Positions 1 to 9,228 of a DNA stretch of 64,000 nt are shown piece by piece (position 1 is the stretch's first letter; each line of letters opens with the position of its first letter). The position numbers and the translations under genes were made by a program. Under the pieces are notes generated by a model. It made no database searches. It was not told the origin of the DNA and saw only the letters and a program-made list of their open reading frames with translations. Origin of the DNA: Gammaproteobacteria bacterium (GTDB lineage Bacteria > Pseudomonadota > Gammaproteobacteria > Pseudomonadales > JAUIET01); assembly GCA_030429735.1 (NCBI GenBank), contig JAUIET010000003.1, positions 248,001-312,000 on the forward strand, written 5' to 3'.

Positions 1-707
1 TTCTGTAAAAAATTTTCTGCGCTGTGCCCGGTGTCAAACAAACGCACCGTCGCTTCCGTGAACGTGGTTGCTGTGTTTATGGTTGTTTTGGAAGGCTCGC
101 CAACAAAGGAAAAATAACTGAGCTTGAACAGCAGCCCAATAAACGCCAATACACACCCGCTAATCCAGACTGCAGCGTGAGGACTTCCGCCGTCCGCGAC
201 AACAGCAAGTGCATACGCCAGCACACCGCTGTAGACAAAAAACAGCGAGAATCCAAACGGCACTAAACGCGTATGCCATTGAGGGAATGTTTTTAAACTG
301 GCATAAATCATCGCGGTGCAATGCGTCAGCACAAACCCCAATACTACACACAGGCCACCTAAGGCATAGGCGGCGGCTGTCGTTTGCCAATCGTTTAACC
401 ACAGCGCTGTTACGTAGGCCAGCGCAATGGGGTAATACAGCAGCGCTAACACGCCCTCACGCGACAGCCATGAGGTACGGAAGCGGCTAAACGCTCGCCA
501 TGCATTCTTTGGGTTCGCCAGGTGAAATGTGGACGACAACAAGCCAATGGACATCAACACAAAGGCTAGCAGCAAAGCAGTGAGGTAAGCGTTCGGGTTG
601 TCAAATGGAGACCCGCCCAGTAATTGCGACACTATCAACAAGGTCATCAAACCATAGCCGAACCCGGAGGTTACCGTAAAAACCAAAATTGAAAGAGCAG
701 GATGCAT
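1..707 (-). CDS. soeC: DmsC/SoeC-type membrane anchor subunit (3' part cut by window edge)
   Basis: The reading frame is open from an ATG at 707 to the left edge, giving about 235 residues without the C-terminus. The product is a multi-helix membrane protein with the DmsC-family stretch FHLANPKNAWRAF near residue 65, followed by RTSWLSREG. This family anchors molybdopterin oxidoreductases to the cytoplasmic membrane and exchanges electrons with quinone. It begins 6 bp after the iron-sulfur subunit stop, so it is the third gene of an A-B-C operon. With the two genes upstream and the nearby xsc and tpa, I infer the SoeC subunit of sulfite dehydrogenase; a DMSO- or other oxoanion-reductase anchor is the alternative. 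Confidence 0.8.
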   Translation of the reverse strand, partial: MHPALSILVFTVTSGFGYGLMTLLIVSQLLGGSPFDNPNAYLTALLLAFVLMSIGLLSSTFHLANPKNAWRAFSRFRTSWLSREGVLALLYYPIALAYVTALWLNDWQTTAAAYALGGLCVVLGFVLTHCTAMIYASLKTFPQWHTRLVPFGFSLFFVYSGVLAYALAVVADGGSPHAAVWISGCVLAFIGLLFKLSYFSFVGEPSKTTINTATTFTEATVRLFDTGHSAENFLQ

Positions 708-713
708 CTCAAG

Positions 714-1409
714 TCACCGCGCTATCATTTTATTGACCCAGCCCTTCAGTGAAAAGCCATCTCCGGATGAATCTACCTCAAACATTTCCACCGTCGCTTT
801 CTCTCTGGGTGGAAGATACTTATTGGTCGGTTCGTAACCCAGCTCTGGCATCAGGTCACGGCCGCCACGCTCTCTGGCCTTAATACTGACTTCCGATTGC
901 GGGTCGTCAAAATCGCCGAACAAGCGCGAACTGGTGGGGCAGGTTAACACACAGGCTGGCTGGCGTTCTTCTTCGGGCAGGTTCTGATCGTAAATGCGAT
1001 CAACACATAAGGTGCACTTCTTCATCACTCCTTGATCCCGATCAAGCTCGCGCGCGCCATACGGACAGGCCCAGGCGCACAGGTTACAACCCATGCACTT
1101 ATCCTGATCCACCAGAACAATACCGTCTTCCTCGCGCTTGTAACTGGCACCTGTTGGACAAACCGTCACGCAATCGGCGTTTTCACAGTGCAGGCACGAC
1201 ATCGGGAAATGCACAGTCTTGCTGCCCGGCGCGTCGCCAACTTCGTAAGTACGTATACGATTCAACCATGCGCCATCCGGATCCTTCCCGTACGGATTTG
1301 AGTCTGATAAAGGCCCAATTGTGCCCGATGTGTTCCACTGCTTGCACGCTGTTGCGCAGCCATGACAACCAACACAGGTATCTAAATCAATAAGCAATCC
1401 CAGCTTCAT
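714..1409 (-). CDS. soeB: Four-cluster ferredoxin-like iron-sulfur subunit of molybdoenzyme (SoeB/DmsB type)
   Basis: 231 residues. The protein carries the classic DmsB/NrfC pattern of four cysteine groups: CVGCHGCATAC near residue 12, CLHCENADCVTVCPTG near 78, CMGCNLCAWACPYG near 105, and CTLCVDRI with a later CVLTCPT near 132-155. It should bind four [4Fe-4S] clusters and wire the catalytic subunit to the membrane anchor. There is no signal peptide. The start ATG overlaps the catalytic-subunit stop (ATGA), indicating translational coupling. It is assigned to sulfite dehydrogenase from the neighbourhood; the sequence alone says only DmsB-like family. Confidence 0.88.
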   Translation of the reverse strand: MKLGLLIDLDTCVGCHGCATACKQWNTSGTIGPLSDSNPYGKDPDGAWLNRIRTYEVGDAPGSKTVHFPMSCLHCENADCVTVCPTGASYKREEDGIVLVDQDKCMGCNLCAWACPYGARELDRDQGVMKKCTLCVDRIYDQNLPEEERQPACVLTCPTSSRLFGDFDDPQSEVSIKARERGGRDLMPELGYEPTNKYLPPREKATVEMFEVDSSGDGFSLKGWVNKMIAR

Positions 1410-4312
1410 CTCGAACCTCCGCGGGTCAGAATATCGCGGTTCGAGCGACTCAGATTGACATTATTGTGCGTTGCGTAGCTAATGCTCTCTGGCGAACTCT
1501 GTTGCTGCGGCAAGGCATTCACTTCGTCAAATTCGGGCCAGCTGCCCTGCTCTTCAGCAGGCGCGGGACGTATGTTTACCTTTAAGTCGTACCACGCCGC
1601 CTGGCCGGTAATGGGGTCAGAGTTGGTAATCGACTTCTGCTGCGGCAGGGATTCAGAGATAAGATGATTCATCAGAAACCCCTGCTGGGATTCGTTAGCG
1701 TCTTTGGATAAACCCCATGCGCCGGCTAGTTTGCCAATTGCGTTCCAGGTCCATACCGTATTTTTCTCTACCGCTTCCATGTATTTGACCTGCACACGGA
1801 TGCGCCCATTATGCGATTCAACCCACGCCCAGCCCAGATCATCAATACCCAGTTCAATCGCCTGCTGACGATTTATGTACATGTAGTTCTGCGACGTGAT
1901 TTGCCGCAGCCAGGCATTTTGCGAATCCCATGAGTGATACATGTGCATGGGTCGTTGATTGATCGCATAGAACGGATACTGGCTTTCGTCTTGCTGCTGC
2001 TGTTCCAGAGGTTTGTAAAAGAATGGCAGCGGATCAAAATACGTCACCAGGCGTTCAGCCTGGGCGTCTGTATTCGGCGTGGGGCCGTCATACACGCCCT
2101 CCCCGGCCAGGCGAAACGTTTGCAATGTCTCGGAATACAGCTCAATAACAATTTGATCGGTAGAACCCACCCAGCCAGCCTCCTTGGCGAACTGCAGGTA
2201 GTCCAGGTTGGCGTGTCGAAGAAAGCGCTGATTGTCACCAAGTTTGAACTCGAAGAAGCTTTCATTCTGTATATAAGCTTCCCACTGGTTTGGATTGGGT
2301 GCTCCCACCAGATGCTGATCACCATTTTCACCGCGCCATCCGGCAAGAAACCCGATACCCGGCGACTTTTCGTAGTTAACGATGAAGTCTTTGTAGTCCT
2401 TGTATCTGCGCCGCCCCGTATCATCAATAAACAACGGCAATTCCAGGCGACCGGCCAGCTCGATCAGCACTTCCTGCCAGGAACGCACGTCTCGGTCAGG
2501 ATTTAGAATCGGATGACGAATCGCGTCGCAGGCCGCATGTGGTTCAGAAATGGGTCTGTCCAGCATTGATATAGTATCGTAACGCTCCAGATAAGTGGTG
2601 TCGGGAAGCACCAGATCCGAAAAGTTCACCGTCTCGGAATGAAACGCGTCGCAGCTGACAATAAAGGGGATTTTGTATTCGCCGCTGTCGTCTTTTTCAC
2701 GCAGCATGCTCATGGTTTCGGCGGTATTCATGCTGGAATTCCAGGCCATGTTCGCCATGAATAACATCAGTGTGTCGATAGAATACGGATCGGCGTGCAC
2801 TGCATTGCGTATTACCATGTGCATCATACCGTGGCTGGCCATTGGCGCATCCCAACTATACGCTTTGTCAATCCGCAGTGGATTGCCGTTGTCATCAATC
2901 AACAAATCCTCAGGGCATGTCGGGAAACCCAATGGCGGTGACTCCAGCGGCGTGTTGGGAGCACAGGTGCGCGCTGGTTTGATGTGAGGAGGTATGTGCT
3001 TCGGGTACGGTGGCTTGGCCAGGTGACCACCAGGACAATCAATGGTACCAAGCAGCGCTTGCAACAAATGCAGGGCGCGACAGGTTTGAAAGCCATTCGA
3101 ATGCGCCGATATTCCGCGCATAGCGTGCATGGAGACCGGCCGGCCAATAAAATGGTCGTGCGTGCGACCTGCCCAATCGGTCCATTCCGTATCGATTCGA
3201 ATCGTTTCCTTGAAGGCGACTTGTGCCATCTCGAGAGCGAATCGTTCGATGTCTTCTGCGGCTATACCGCAAATGCCGGCGGCGTTCTCAGGCGAGTATT
3301 GCAGATCTGAATATTTTTCCAGAATCAGTGTCATGGCTGTTTTTACAGTGCGGCCATCCGGAGTTTGATACTCGCCCACCAGCGCGGGTGACACATTCGG
3401 ATCGCAGGCCGACGCGTAGTTCTCACTGCCCTGATCCCACACGGCTGGCTCACCTTCCTCAGTGCGTAAGATCAGCCCATGCTCGGCACCGCCAGGTGCT
3501 TGAATAATTAACTGTGGCGCATTGGTATAGCGCACCAGAAACTCTTCATCAATCAGGCGATGCTTGAGCAACACATGCACCATGGCCAGCGCAAACAAGC
3601 CATCAGTACCAGGTTTGATAGCTACCCATTCATCCGCAATGGCCTGATAGCCGGTTCTGACCGGGTTCACCGCAACAAACTTGGCACCGCGCCGCTTGAT
3701 CTTTTCAAGCCCGATCTTGATCGGGTTCGACGCATGATCTTCGGCCACACCCCACATCATGAAGTATTTGGTGTTATCCCAATCCGGTTCACCAAACTCC
3801 CAAAACGAATGGCCGGTGGTGTACAGGCCGGCGGCTGCCATGTTCACTGAGCAAAAGCCACCGTGCGCCGCCCAATTGTATGTTCCAAACTGGCTAGCCC
3901 ACAGTCCGGTCAGTGCCTGCATCTGGTCGCGACCTGTAAAAAAGGCCAGTTTGCGCGGTTCTGTGGCACGAATATGCGCCAATCGCTCACTGAGCATATC
4001 CAATGCTTTGTCCCAGGAGATCTCCACAAACTCGCCACTGCCGCGTTCACTGCCAGGCTTTCGCAGCAACGGTCTACTGAGCTTCGCTGGCGAGTTCTGC
4101 TTCATGATGCCTGCATTGCCCTTGCCGCAAAGCACACCTTTGTTCACCGGGTGATTCCGGTTTCCTTGAATAAAGCGAACCTGACCATTCTCAACCGTGA
4201 CCTTAATGCCACAACGGCAGGCACACATATAGCAAGTAGTGAACTTTACTTCCTGCTCGGAATGATTCTCGAATGCCGGCAAATCACTGGCAATACGCGC
4301 TGACTCCGTCAT
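1406..4312 (-). CDS. soeA: Molybdopterin oxidoreductase catalytic subunit, probable cytoplasmic sulfite dehydrogenase SoeA
   Basis: 968 residues of the DMSO-reductase superfamily. The N-terminal [4Fe-4S] site is Cys27, Cys30, Cys34 and Cys62 (CYMCACRC then GVLCGKGN). A candidate molybdenum ligand is Cys154 in GGFCSVNMAA. There is no Tat or Sec signal, so the enzyme should face the cytoplasm; that agrees with SoeABC and argues against periplasmic DmsA or PhsA. SoeABC oxidises sulfite to sulfate with quinone as acceptor, and in several taurine users it removes the sulfite released by Xsc. Xsc and Tpa are encoded 5-10 kb away, which supports this role. Function is inferred from lack of signal, subunit set and context. 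Confidence 0.75.
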   Translation of the reverse strand: MTESARIASDLPAFENHSEQEVKFTTCYMCACRCGIKVTVENGQVRFIQGNRNHPVNKGVLCGKGNAGIMKQNSPAKLSRPLLRKPGSERGSGEFVEISWDKALDMLSERLAHIRATEPRKLAFFTGRDQMQALTGLWASQFGTYNWAAHGGFCSVNMAAAGLYTTGHSFWEFGEPDWDNTKYFMMWGVAEDHASNPIKIGLEKIKRRGAKFVAVNPVRTGYQAIADEWVAIKPGTDGLFALAMVHVLLKHRLIDEEFLVRYTNAPQLIIQAPGGAEHGLILRTEEGEPAVWDQGSENYASACDPNVSPALVGEYQTPDGRTVKTAMTLILEKYSDLQYSPENAAGICGIAAEDIERFALEMAQVAFKETIRIDTEWTDWAGRTHDHFIGRPVSMHAMRGISAHSNGFQTCRALHLLQALLGTIDCPGGHLAKPPYPKHIPPHIKPARTCAPNTPLESPPLGFPTCPEDLLIDDNGNPLRIDKAYSWDAPMASHGMMHMVIRNAVHADPYSIDTLMLFMANMAWNSSMNTAETMSMLREKDDSGEYKIPFIVSCDAFHSETVNFSDLVLPDTTYLERYDTISMLDRPISEPHAACDAIRHPILNPDRDVRSWQEVLIELAGRLELPLFIDDTGRRRYKDYKDFIVNYEKSPGIGFLAGWRGENGDQHLVGAPNPNQWEAYIQNESFFEFKLGDNQRFLRHANLDYLQFAKEAGWVGSTDQIVIELYSETLQTFRLAGEGVYDGPTPNTDAQAERLVTYFDPLPFFYKPLEQQQQDESQYPFYAINQRPMHMYHSWDSQNAWLRQITSQNYMYINRQQAIELGIDDLGWAWVESHNGRIRVQVKYMEAVEKNTVWTWNAIGKLAGAWGLSKDANESQQGFLMNHLISESLPQQKSITNSDPITGQAAWYDLKVNIRPAPAEEQGSWPEFDEVNALPQQQSSPESISYATHNNVNLSRSNRDILTRGGSR

Positions 4313-4519
4313 CGTACGTTTCTCGTTCGTGTTTGAAGGCTGCGGAAGAAATACGGCAGCAGGACTTGCATTATAACTCTTGGGTCTATGCTAATTCCAT
4401 ACTGTTATTATAGGCGAATCGACCGAAGTTTGTTTTTGGGTAATCCAGAGACGACTAAATTTGAAATATAGTGTCGTTCACATTGCCTCCTGCTGTAGAC
4501 AAAGAGAAAGAGAAAGCGA

Positions 4520-6157
4520 ATGACCAATCAACAAGCAACGCCAACGAGCACCCCTGCCGAGCAATATGACGCAGTGATCATTGGCGCCGGCGTCAGCGGC
4601 ATGTACGCCCTATACCATCTTCGAGAAATGGGCATGTCGGTGCGTGTATACGACGGTGCCAGTGATATTGGCGGTACATGGTGGTACAACCGCTACCCCG
4701 GTGCCCGGGTAGACGGGCCCGGAAGCCCCTACTATTGCTACACATTCTCGGAAGAGCTGATGCAGGAATGGGACTGGGCAGAGACACAATCTACGCAGCA
4801 TGATGTATTGGAGTATCTCTCGCACGTGGCCGACAAGTTCGACTTCCGCAAGGATATTCAGTTTGAAACCTGGGTTGAAGACGCCCGCTATGACGAGTCG
4901 GCGCAGCGCTGGACGGTCAGCACCAGCACCGGCATCAACGCCTCTGCACCGTTTCTGATTTGTGCGGTAGGTGCTTTATCAACAACCAATATGCCCAATA
5001 TCCCCGGCATTAATGAATTTAGCGGTGAGTGCTATCACACGGGTCGCTGGCCACATGAACCGGTGTCATTTGAAGGCAAACGTGTCGCCGTGATTGGCAC
5101 CGGCTCTTCCGGCGTGCAGTCGATTCCCGAGATCGCCAAACAGGCAGAGCATCTGACAGTACTGCAGCGCACCGCGCAATTTACTTTTCCTGCCAATAAT
5201 CGAGCGCTAACTGCTGAAGACCTGGCGGTTCCCAGAGACGATTTTGACGGCATGCTGCAGCGCATGCACGAAAACGAAGGCGGCTTCCCTATTGGACCTT
5301 TCCCAACAGGTTCGGCGCTGGATCTCTCGCCCGAAGAATTAAACGCGCACTATGAAGCCCTGTGGCAGAAAGGTGGTTTCGGATTCTTCAACAATCTGTT
5401 CAGTGATATTGCCGTGAGCGAAGAGGCCAATAAGACGCTGGCGGATTTTGTACGCAACAAGATTAAGGAGAGTGTTGATGACCCGGAAACTGCCCGCAAA
5501 TTGATGCCCGACCACTTTGTTATGACCAAGCGTCCCATTCTCGACGATGGCTATTACGCCACTTATAACCGGGATAATGTGACGCTGATTGATTTACGTG
5601 ATGACCCCATTGAACGCTTCACGGAGACCAGTGTGATCACCAGCACAGGGGAACACCCGATAGATATGCTGGTGTTGGCAACCGGCTACGATGCCATCAG
5701 TGGCACGATGTTGCGCCTCAATCCAAAAGGGCGCGGTGGCGTCAGCCTGAAAGAAAAATGGGCTGATCGCTTCCACAGTTACCTGGGCATGACCATTAAT
5801 GGCTTTCCCAATCTGTTCATGATTCACGGCCCGGGCTCGCCCGGTGTGTTCTACAACATGCCGTTAGGCGCCGAACGCCAGCTGGCGTGGATTGGCCAAT
5901 GTTTGCAGCACCTGAAAGATCAAAACCTGGGCGCTGTTGAACCTTCCATCCAATCTGAAACCGCATGGGGCGAGGAAGTCAGTGCTATCGCGGATTTCAC
6001 ATTATTTCCACGCACTGATTCCTGGTGGACAGGGGCTAACGTTGAGGGCAAACCGCGTTACTTCACTGCGTATCTGGGAGGCGGAATGTACTATCAGCGC
6101 ATTGCCGACGTGGCAGAGGCTGACTATGAAGGGTTTGAGTTTGAACCGGCTGTGTAG
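4520..6157 (+). CDS. Baeyer-Villiger flavin monooxygenase
   Basis: 545 residues, the usual size of cyclohexanone-monooxygenase-like enzymes. It has an N-terminal FAD Rossmann motif GAGVSG (residues 22-27), the GGTWWYNRYPGARVD block, the type I BVMO fingerprint F167-x-G-x3-H-T-x2-W-P178, and a second NADP Rossmann motif GTGSSG (193-198). These enzymes use NADPH and O2 to turn ketones into esters or lactones, and some act on sulfides or amines. It is divergent from soeA across about 207 bp and convergent with a small minus-strand ORF, so it has its own promoter. A purine-rich ribosome binding region precedes the ATG. Substrate is not visible from sequence. Confidence 0.93.
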   Translation: MTNQQATPTSTPAEQYDAVIIGAGVSGMYALYHLREMGMSVRVYDGASDIGGTWWYNRYPGARVDGPGSPYYCYTFSEELMQEWDWAETQSTQHDVLEYLSHVADKFDFRKDIQFETWVEDARYDESAQRWTVSTSTGINASAPFLICAVGALSTTNMPNIPGINEFSGECYHTGRWPHEPVSFEGKRVAVIGTGSSGVQSIPEIAKQAEHLTVLQRTAQFTFPANNRALTAEDLAVPRDDFDGMLQRMHENEGGFPIGPFPTGSALDLSPEELNAHYEALWQKGGFGFFNNLFSDIAVSEEANKTLADFVRNKIKESVDDPETARKLMPDHFVMTKRPILDDGYYATYNRDNVTLIDLRDDPIERFTETSVITSTGEHPIDMLVLATGYDAISGTMLRLNPKGRGGVSLKEKWADRFHSYLGMTINGFPNLFMIHGPGSPGVFYNMPLGAERQLAWIGQCLQHLKDQNLGAVEPSIQSETAWGEEVSAIADFTLFPRTDSWWTGANVEGKPRYFTAYLGGGMYYQRIADVAEADYEGFEFEPAV

Positions 6158-6226
6158 CGGCGTTCAGGAGAGGCCAGAATCGAACCTACAGCCAGACCAA
6201 GTGTGCGGCAAGAAGCCCGTCGAGTG

Positions 6227-6394
6227 CTAGCCGGCAATTCCAGAAAAGTCGTAGCTCACGGTTCGCTTGCGTGTTTTTTGGCCCGGTGCGGACAAACGAA
6301 CCACTTTCGCTTCCTGAGATTTGCGAGCGCTGCACGCAGGCATCGCTTCTCTCGAACACGTTTTATCATGCTGAGAAAGTTGTTTAGCTTGCAT
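6227..6394 (-). CDS. Small basic protein, 55 residues, unknown function
   Basis: This ORF fills the 382-bp gap between the BVMO and the CobT-like gene. It starts with ATG at 6394, preceded by a strong Shine-Dalgarno GAGGTG at good spacing, and ends at TAG (6227). The product runs MQAKQLSQHDKTCSREAM, has two cysteines, is rich in Lys/Arg (KTRKRT near residue 40) and ends SYDFSGIAG. No signal peptide or membrane segment is seen. It lies 145 bp downstream of the CobT-like gene on the same strand and might be the tail of the tauR-xsc transcript. I do not recognise the family; support is the RBS, the uninterrupted frame and the position. Confidence 0.5.
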   Translation of the reverse strand: MQAKQLSQHDKTCSREAMPACSARKSQEAKVVRLSAPGQKTRKRTVSYDFSGIAG

Positions 6395-6539
6395 ATCAAT
6401 CACCTCGCGTTCAGGGTTATCCCAAACTGAGCTTCAGTGTACGCCAGCCATATAGGTTTGTATTGGAATATAAAATGCTAACTATATTCCAGACTGCTAT
6501 ATCAATGTACTGCTCTTTATAACATTTAAAAACAATAGC

Positions 6540-8282
6540 TTACGGAAAGCTGGCCCGTTGCCCTCGGCAGGCTGTGCTTAATAATTCAGCTATTTCGAGT
6601 AGAGTGCTGTTCTGGATATCTCGAGATAAGTCCAGACAATAATGATGACGAAAACGGTTGCTCAAATCCACACCCAGGCCTAATGCGCAAACAGAAATAT
6701 CGGCGCGCGCGTCAATAGACCGAATCACCGATTGCAGATGTCGATCCAGGTAGTCATCGCCATTGGCAAGATGGGTACTGGTGTCCATGGGCGAACCGTC
6801 AGACACAAGCAGAATTATTTTCTTTTGTGCAGACTTGGTGTTCAGGCGCTCCGCTGCCCATGCGAGCGCTTCACCATCCAGCCCTTCTTTGTAGCTCTCG
6901 GTATGCAGTAAAGTTGCAATACCCGGTCTCGCTCGTCTCCATTGTTGTGCCGCCGACTTAAACACAATATGGCGGCATTCATTGAGCCGGCCTGGCATGG
7001 CAGGTTTACCATCTGTCCGCCATTGTTTGTGCGGCCTGCCGCCATTCCAGCTGCGAGTGGTGAAACCCAGAACCTCGGTGCCGATCGCCGCCTGGCCCAG
7101 TATGCGATTGAGTTGGTCGCATACTAAGGCAAGCGGGGCTGCGTGCTGCTTCATTGATCCGGAGCAATCAATCAATAAGGTAACGTGGCAATCTGGCGCG
7201 CGCCGCAACCCTTCCTGGCGGAATACGCGGTAGTCACGAGGGTGAGCAATCAAACTGCCAAGACGCGACGGGTCCAGGTAGCCAAACTCTTCTGAGGTAT
7301 TCCAACAACCTAAATGCTGGTCGGCGAGTAGCTGCCTGAACACATGCGCGCAGCGCGCGGCATTGATTCCAGACTGCTTCACAAGTTCATCCAGATGCTC
7401 GCGATGCTGTGCGATTTTTTCTGCACGCACTAAATCGGCTGCGTCTGCTTCCTCGTCATATTCAGAGGAATACACCCTGTATTGATTGGCTTCATTAACA
7501 GTTACCCTGCTTTGCGCCATGGAGTCATCAGCACGCATCTGCTCACCACCCTGGGCGTCACTGTCCGAAACAACAAGGCCTAAATTGTGAAGAGTGGAAC
7601 GCGTTTGTTGGTTGGCCTGAGCCTGGCTGGAGTCACGCTCACCACGCAGCATGTTGGCAACGCCGCGAGCGATAATGCGTGCCAAACCGGCATACCGCGC
7701 CTGTTCATGCTTATAGCGAGGGAGTTTCTGCAGTGCTGCACCCACTTCAACCCCAATTGCATGACGAGTGGCTTCAATCATGCCATCTATTTCCAGTGGC
7801 ACATCCAGATTGTTGAGTCGTGTCCAACAGGCAACCGCAAGAGTAAAGACCAATATACCGGCATGGCTGTCAGAAAAACCACTGGTTTGCGAGTGATCTA
7901 TCCATTCAGCAAAATGCTGCTGCAGATTTCTGCGCATCCCGGGATACGTGGCCACCGATTCAATACGCAGTTGCTCAAGCATATTAAACAGTAAACGTTC
8001 AATATCATCGGTGGGCCTACAATGCGTATGGACTTCCGTATCGTGCGCAGTGAAGCGCATTGCGTATGCATCGGCAAGCGCGCGTCGCTGCACACTGCTC
8101 ACTGACCCTTCATGTATGGGCGTGTGCAACGCAGGTGTGCTGATCTGTTCCTTATTCCTGAACAGCAAGTCAGCTTGGAAATACGCCTCAGGCTGATGAC
8201 CTAACGCCCGAATACTGGCGGCACAAAGCTCGCGGTAGTGTTGCACACCCAATGGGTGCTCAGCGGCGTTACTGCCCGCCAT
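6540..8282 (-). CDS. CobT-like VWA-domain protein partner of MoxR-type ATPase
   Basis: 580 residues. The C-terminal third is a von Willebrand A domain of CobT type with an intact MIDAS start D372-C-S374-G-S376 and the later LLVSDGSPMD strand. The middle (about 240-290) is a low-complexity acidic segment, as in CobT. CobT with CobS forms the AAA+ part of aerobic cobaltochelatase, but no cobN or cobalamin gene is nearby. The gene overlaps the CobS-like gene by 14 bp, and that gene overlaps xsc by 4 bp, so the three are coupled. By analogy with CbbQ/CbbO and NorQ/NorD, I infer a maturation or activase adaptor for a co-encoded enzyme, possibly Xsc. Confidence 0.85.
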   Translation of the reverse strand: MAGSNAAEHPLGVQHYRELCAASIRALGHQPEAYFQADLLFRNKEQISTPALHTPIHEGSVSSVQRRALADAYAMRFTAHDTEVHTHCRPTDDIERLLFNMLEQLRIESVATYPGMRRNLQQHFAEWIDHSQTSGFSDSHAGILVFTLAVACWTRLNNLDVPLEIDGMIEATRHAIGVEVGAALQKLPRYKHEQARYAGLARIIARGVANMLRGERDSSQAQANQQTRSTLHNLGLVVSDSDAQGGEQMRADDSMAQSRVTVNEANQYRVYSSEYDEEADAADLVRAEKIAQHREHLDELVKQSGINAARCAHVFRQLLADQHLGCWNTSEEFGYLDPSRLGSLIAHPRDYRVFRQEGLRRAPDCHVTLLIDCSGSMKQHAAPLALVCDQLNRILGQAAIGTEVLGFTTRSWNGGRPHKQWRTDGKPAMPGRLNECRHIVFKSAAQQWRRARPGIATLLHTESYKEGLDGEALAWAAERLNTKSAQKKIILLVSDGSPMDTSTHLANGDDYLDRHLQSVIRSIDARADISVCALGLGVDLSNRFRHHYCLDLSRDIQNSTLLEIAELLSTACRGQRASFP

Positions 8283-9228
8283 CTAACTCTTGATCAAAGC
8301 AGCGCTGATACAGCTCGCCAAGCAGGGCTAGCTCAGACGGGTCACACTTGTTCAGATAGGCATAACGAAGTGCGCTGTCCAGCCGCTCAAAAACGCCAAG
8401 GTTTTCCGCCCATGCAATCACGGTTCTGGGTGACATCAGAGTCGACAAGTCACCTGCCTCGAAGCCATTGCGAGTAAGACCAGCAAAGGCCACCATTGCC
8501 TCAACCGTCTTGCTACCGTGCTCCGAACGCATTTGGGGAACCCGCGACAGCACAATATCGGCTTCAATCGCGGGTTCAAGATAGTCCAGCAAAGCCACCA
8601 CATTCCAGCGGTCTATCTGTGCCTGATTGCCGAGTTGACTGCCGTGGTACAAACCATTCAAATTCCCAAGCCCAACCGTGTTCGAGGTGGCGAACAGTCG
8701 GAAATACGGGTGCGGGGTGATCACCCTGTTCTGATCCAGCAGCGTAAACTTGCCTTCCCTTTCCAGCACGCGCTGAATAACAAACATCACCTCAGGTCGC
8801 GCAGCATCGAGTTCGTCAAACACCAGTGCCATCGGGCGCTGCAGCGACCATGGAACAATACCTTCCTGAAACTCGGTGACCTGCTGCCCGTCTTTTATCG
8901 AAATGGTATCTTTGCCCACCAGGTCAAAGCGGCTGATATGGCCGTCCAGGTTCACCCGAAGGCAGGGCCAGTTCAGACGCGCTGCAATTTGTTCGATATG
9001 GCTGGATTTACCAGTACCGTGCAAACCTGCAATCAGCACACGCCGGTTATGGGTAAAACCAGACAGTACCGCCAGAGTAACCTCGCGATTAAACACGTAG
9101 GCGGTGTCGAGATCAGGCACATAGTCGTTGCGTTCAGCGAACGCGTCCACTAGTAGCGTGGATTCAAAACCAAACGTGTCGGCAACCGACACCCGTACCT
9201 CAGGCGCCGGCTGGAAAGCGTCGGTCAT
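8269..9228 (-). CDS. CobS/MoxR-type AAA+ ATPase
   Basis: 319 residues, close to CobS in length. Walker A is GLHGTGKS (residues 68-75), Walker B is ALVFDELDAA (about 134-143), and sensor-1 lies in FATSNTVG. The N-terminus ADTFGFES resembles the CobS leader. MoxR-class ATPases form hexameric rings that work with a VWA partner to insert metals or remodel protein complexes. Its start codon overlaps the xsc stop (ATGA) and its end overlaps the CobT-like gene by 14 bp. Because no CobN chelatase subunit is present, a cobalt role is not supported locally; the coupling to xsc suggests a function for that pathway. Confidence 0.88.
   Translation of the reverse strand: MTDAFQPAPEVRVSVADTFGFESTLLVDAFAERNDYVPDLDTAYVFNREVTLAVLSGFTHNRRVLIAGLHGTGKSSHIEQIAARLNWPCLRVNLDGHISRFDLVGKDTISIKDGQQVTEFQEGIVPWSLQRPMALVFDELDAARPEVMFVIQRVLEREGKFTLLDQNRVITPHPYFRLFATSNTVGLGNLNGLYHGSQLGNQAQIDRWNVVALLDYLEPAIEADIVLSRVPQMRSEHGSKTVEAMVAFAGLTRNGFEAGDLSTLMSPRTVIAWAENLGVFERLDSALRYAYLNKCDPSELALLGELYQRCFDQELDGGQ

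Noticed and set aside
1-4312. DMSO or thiosulfate reductase as identity of the three-subunit molybdoenzyme
   Set aside because: The catalytic subunit has no Tat signal and the locus is next to xsc/tpa, which fits SoeABC better; the alternative is not excluded.
6540-9228. Reading the CobS/CobT-like pair as cobaltochelatase for vitamin B12
   Set aside because: No cobN or other cobalamin gene occurs in 64 kb and the pair is coupled to xsc; only family likeness supports cobalt insertion.
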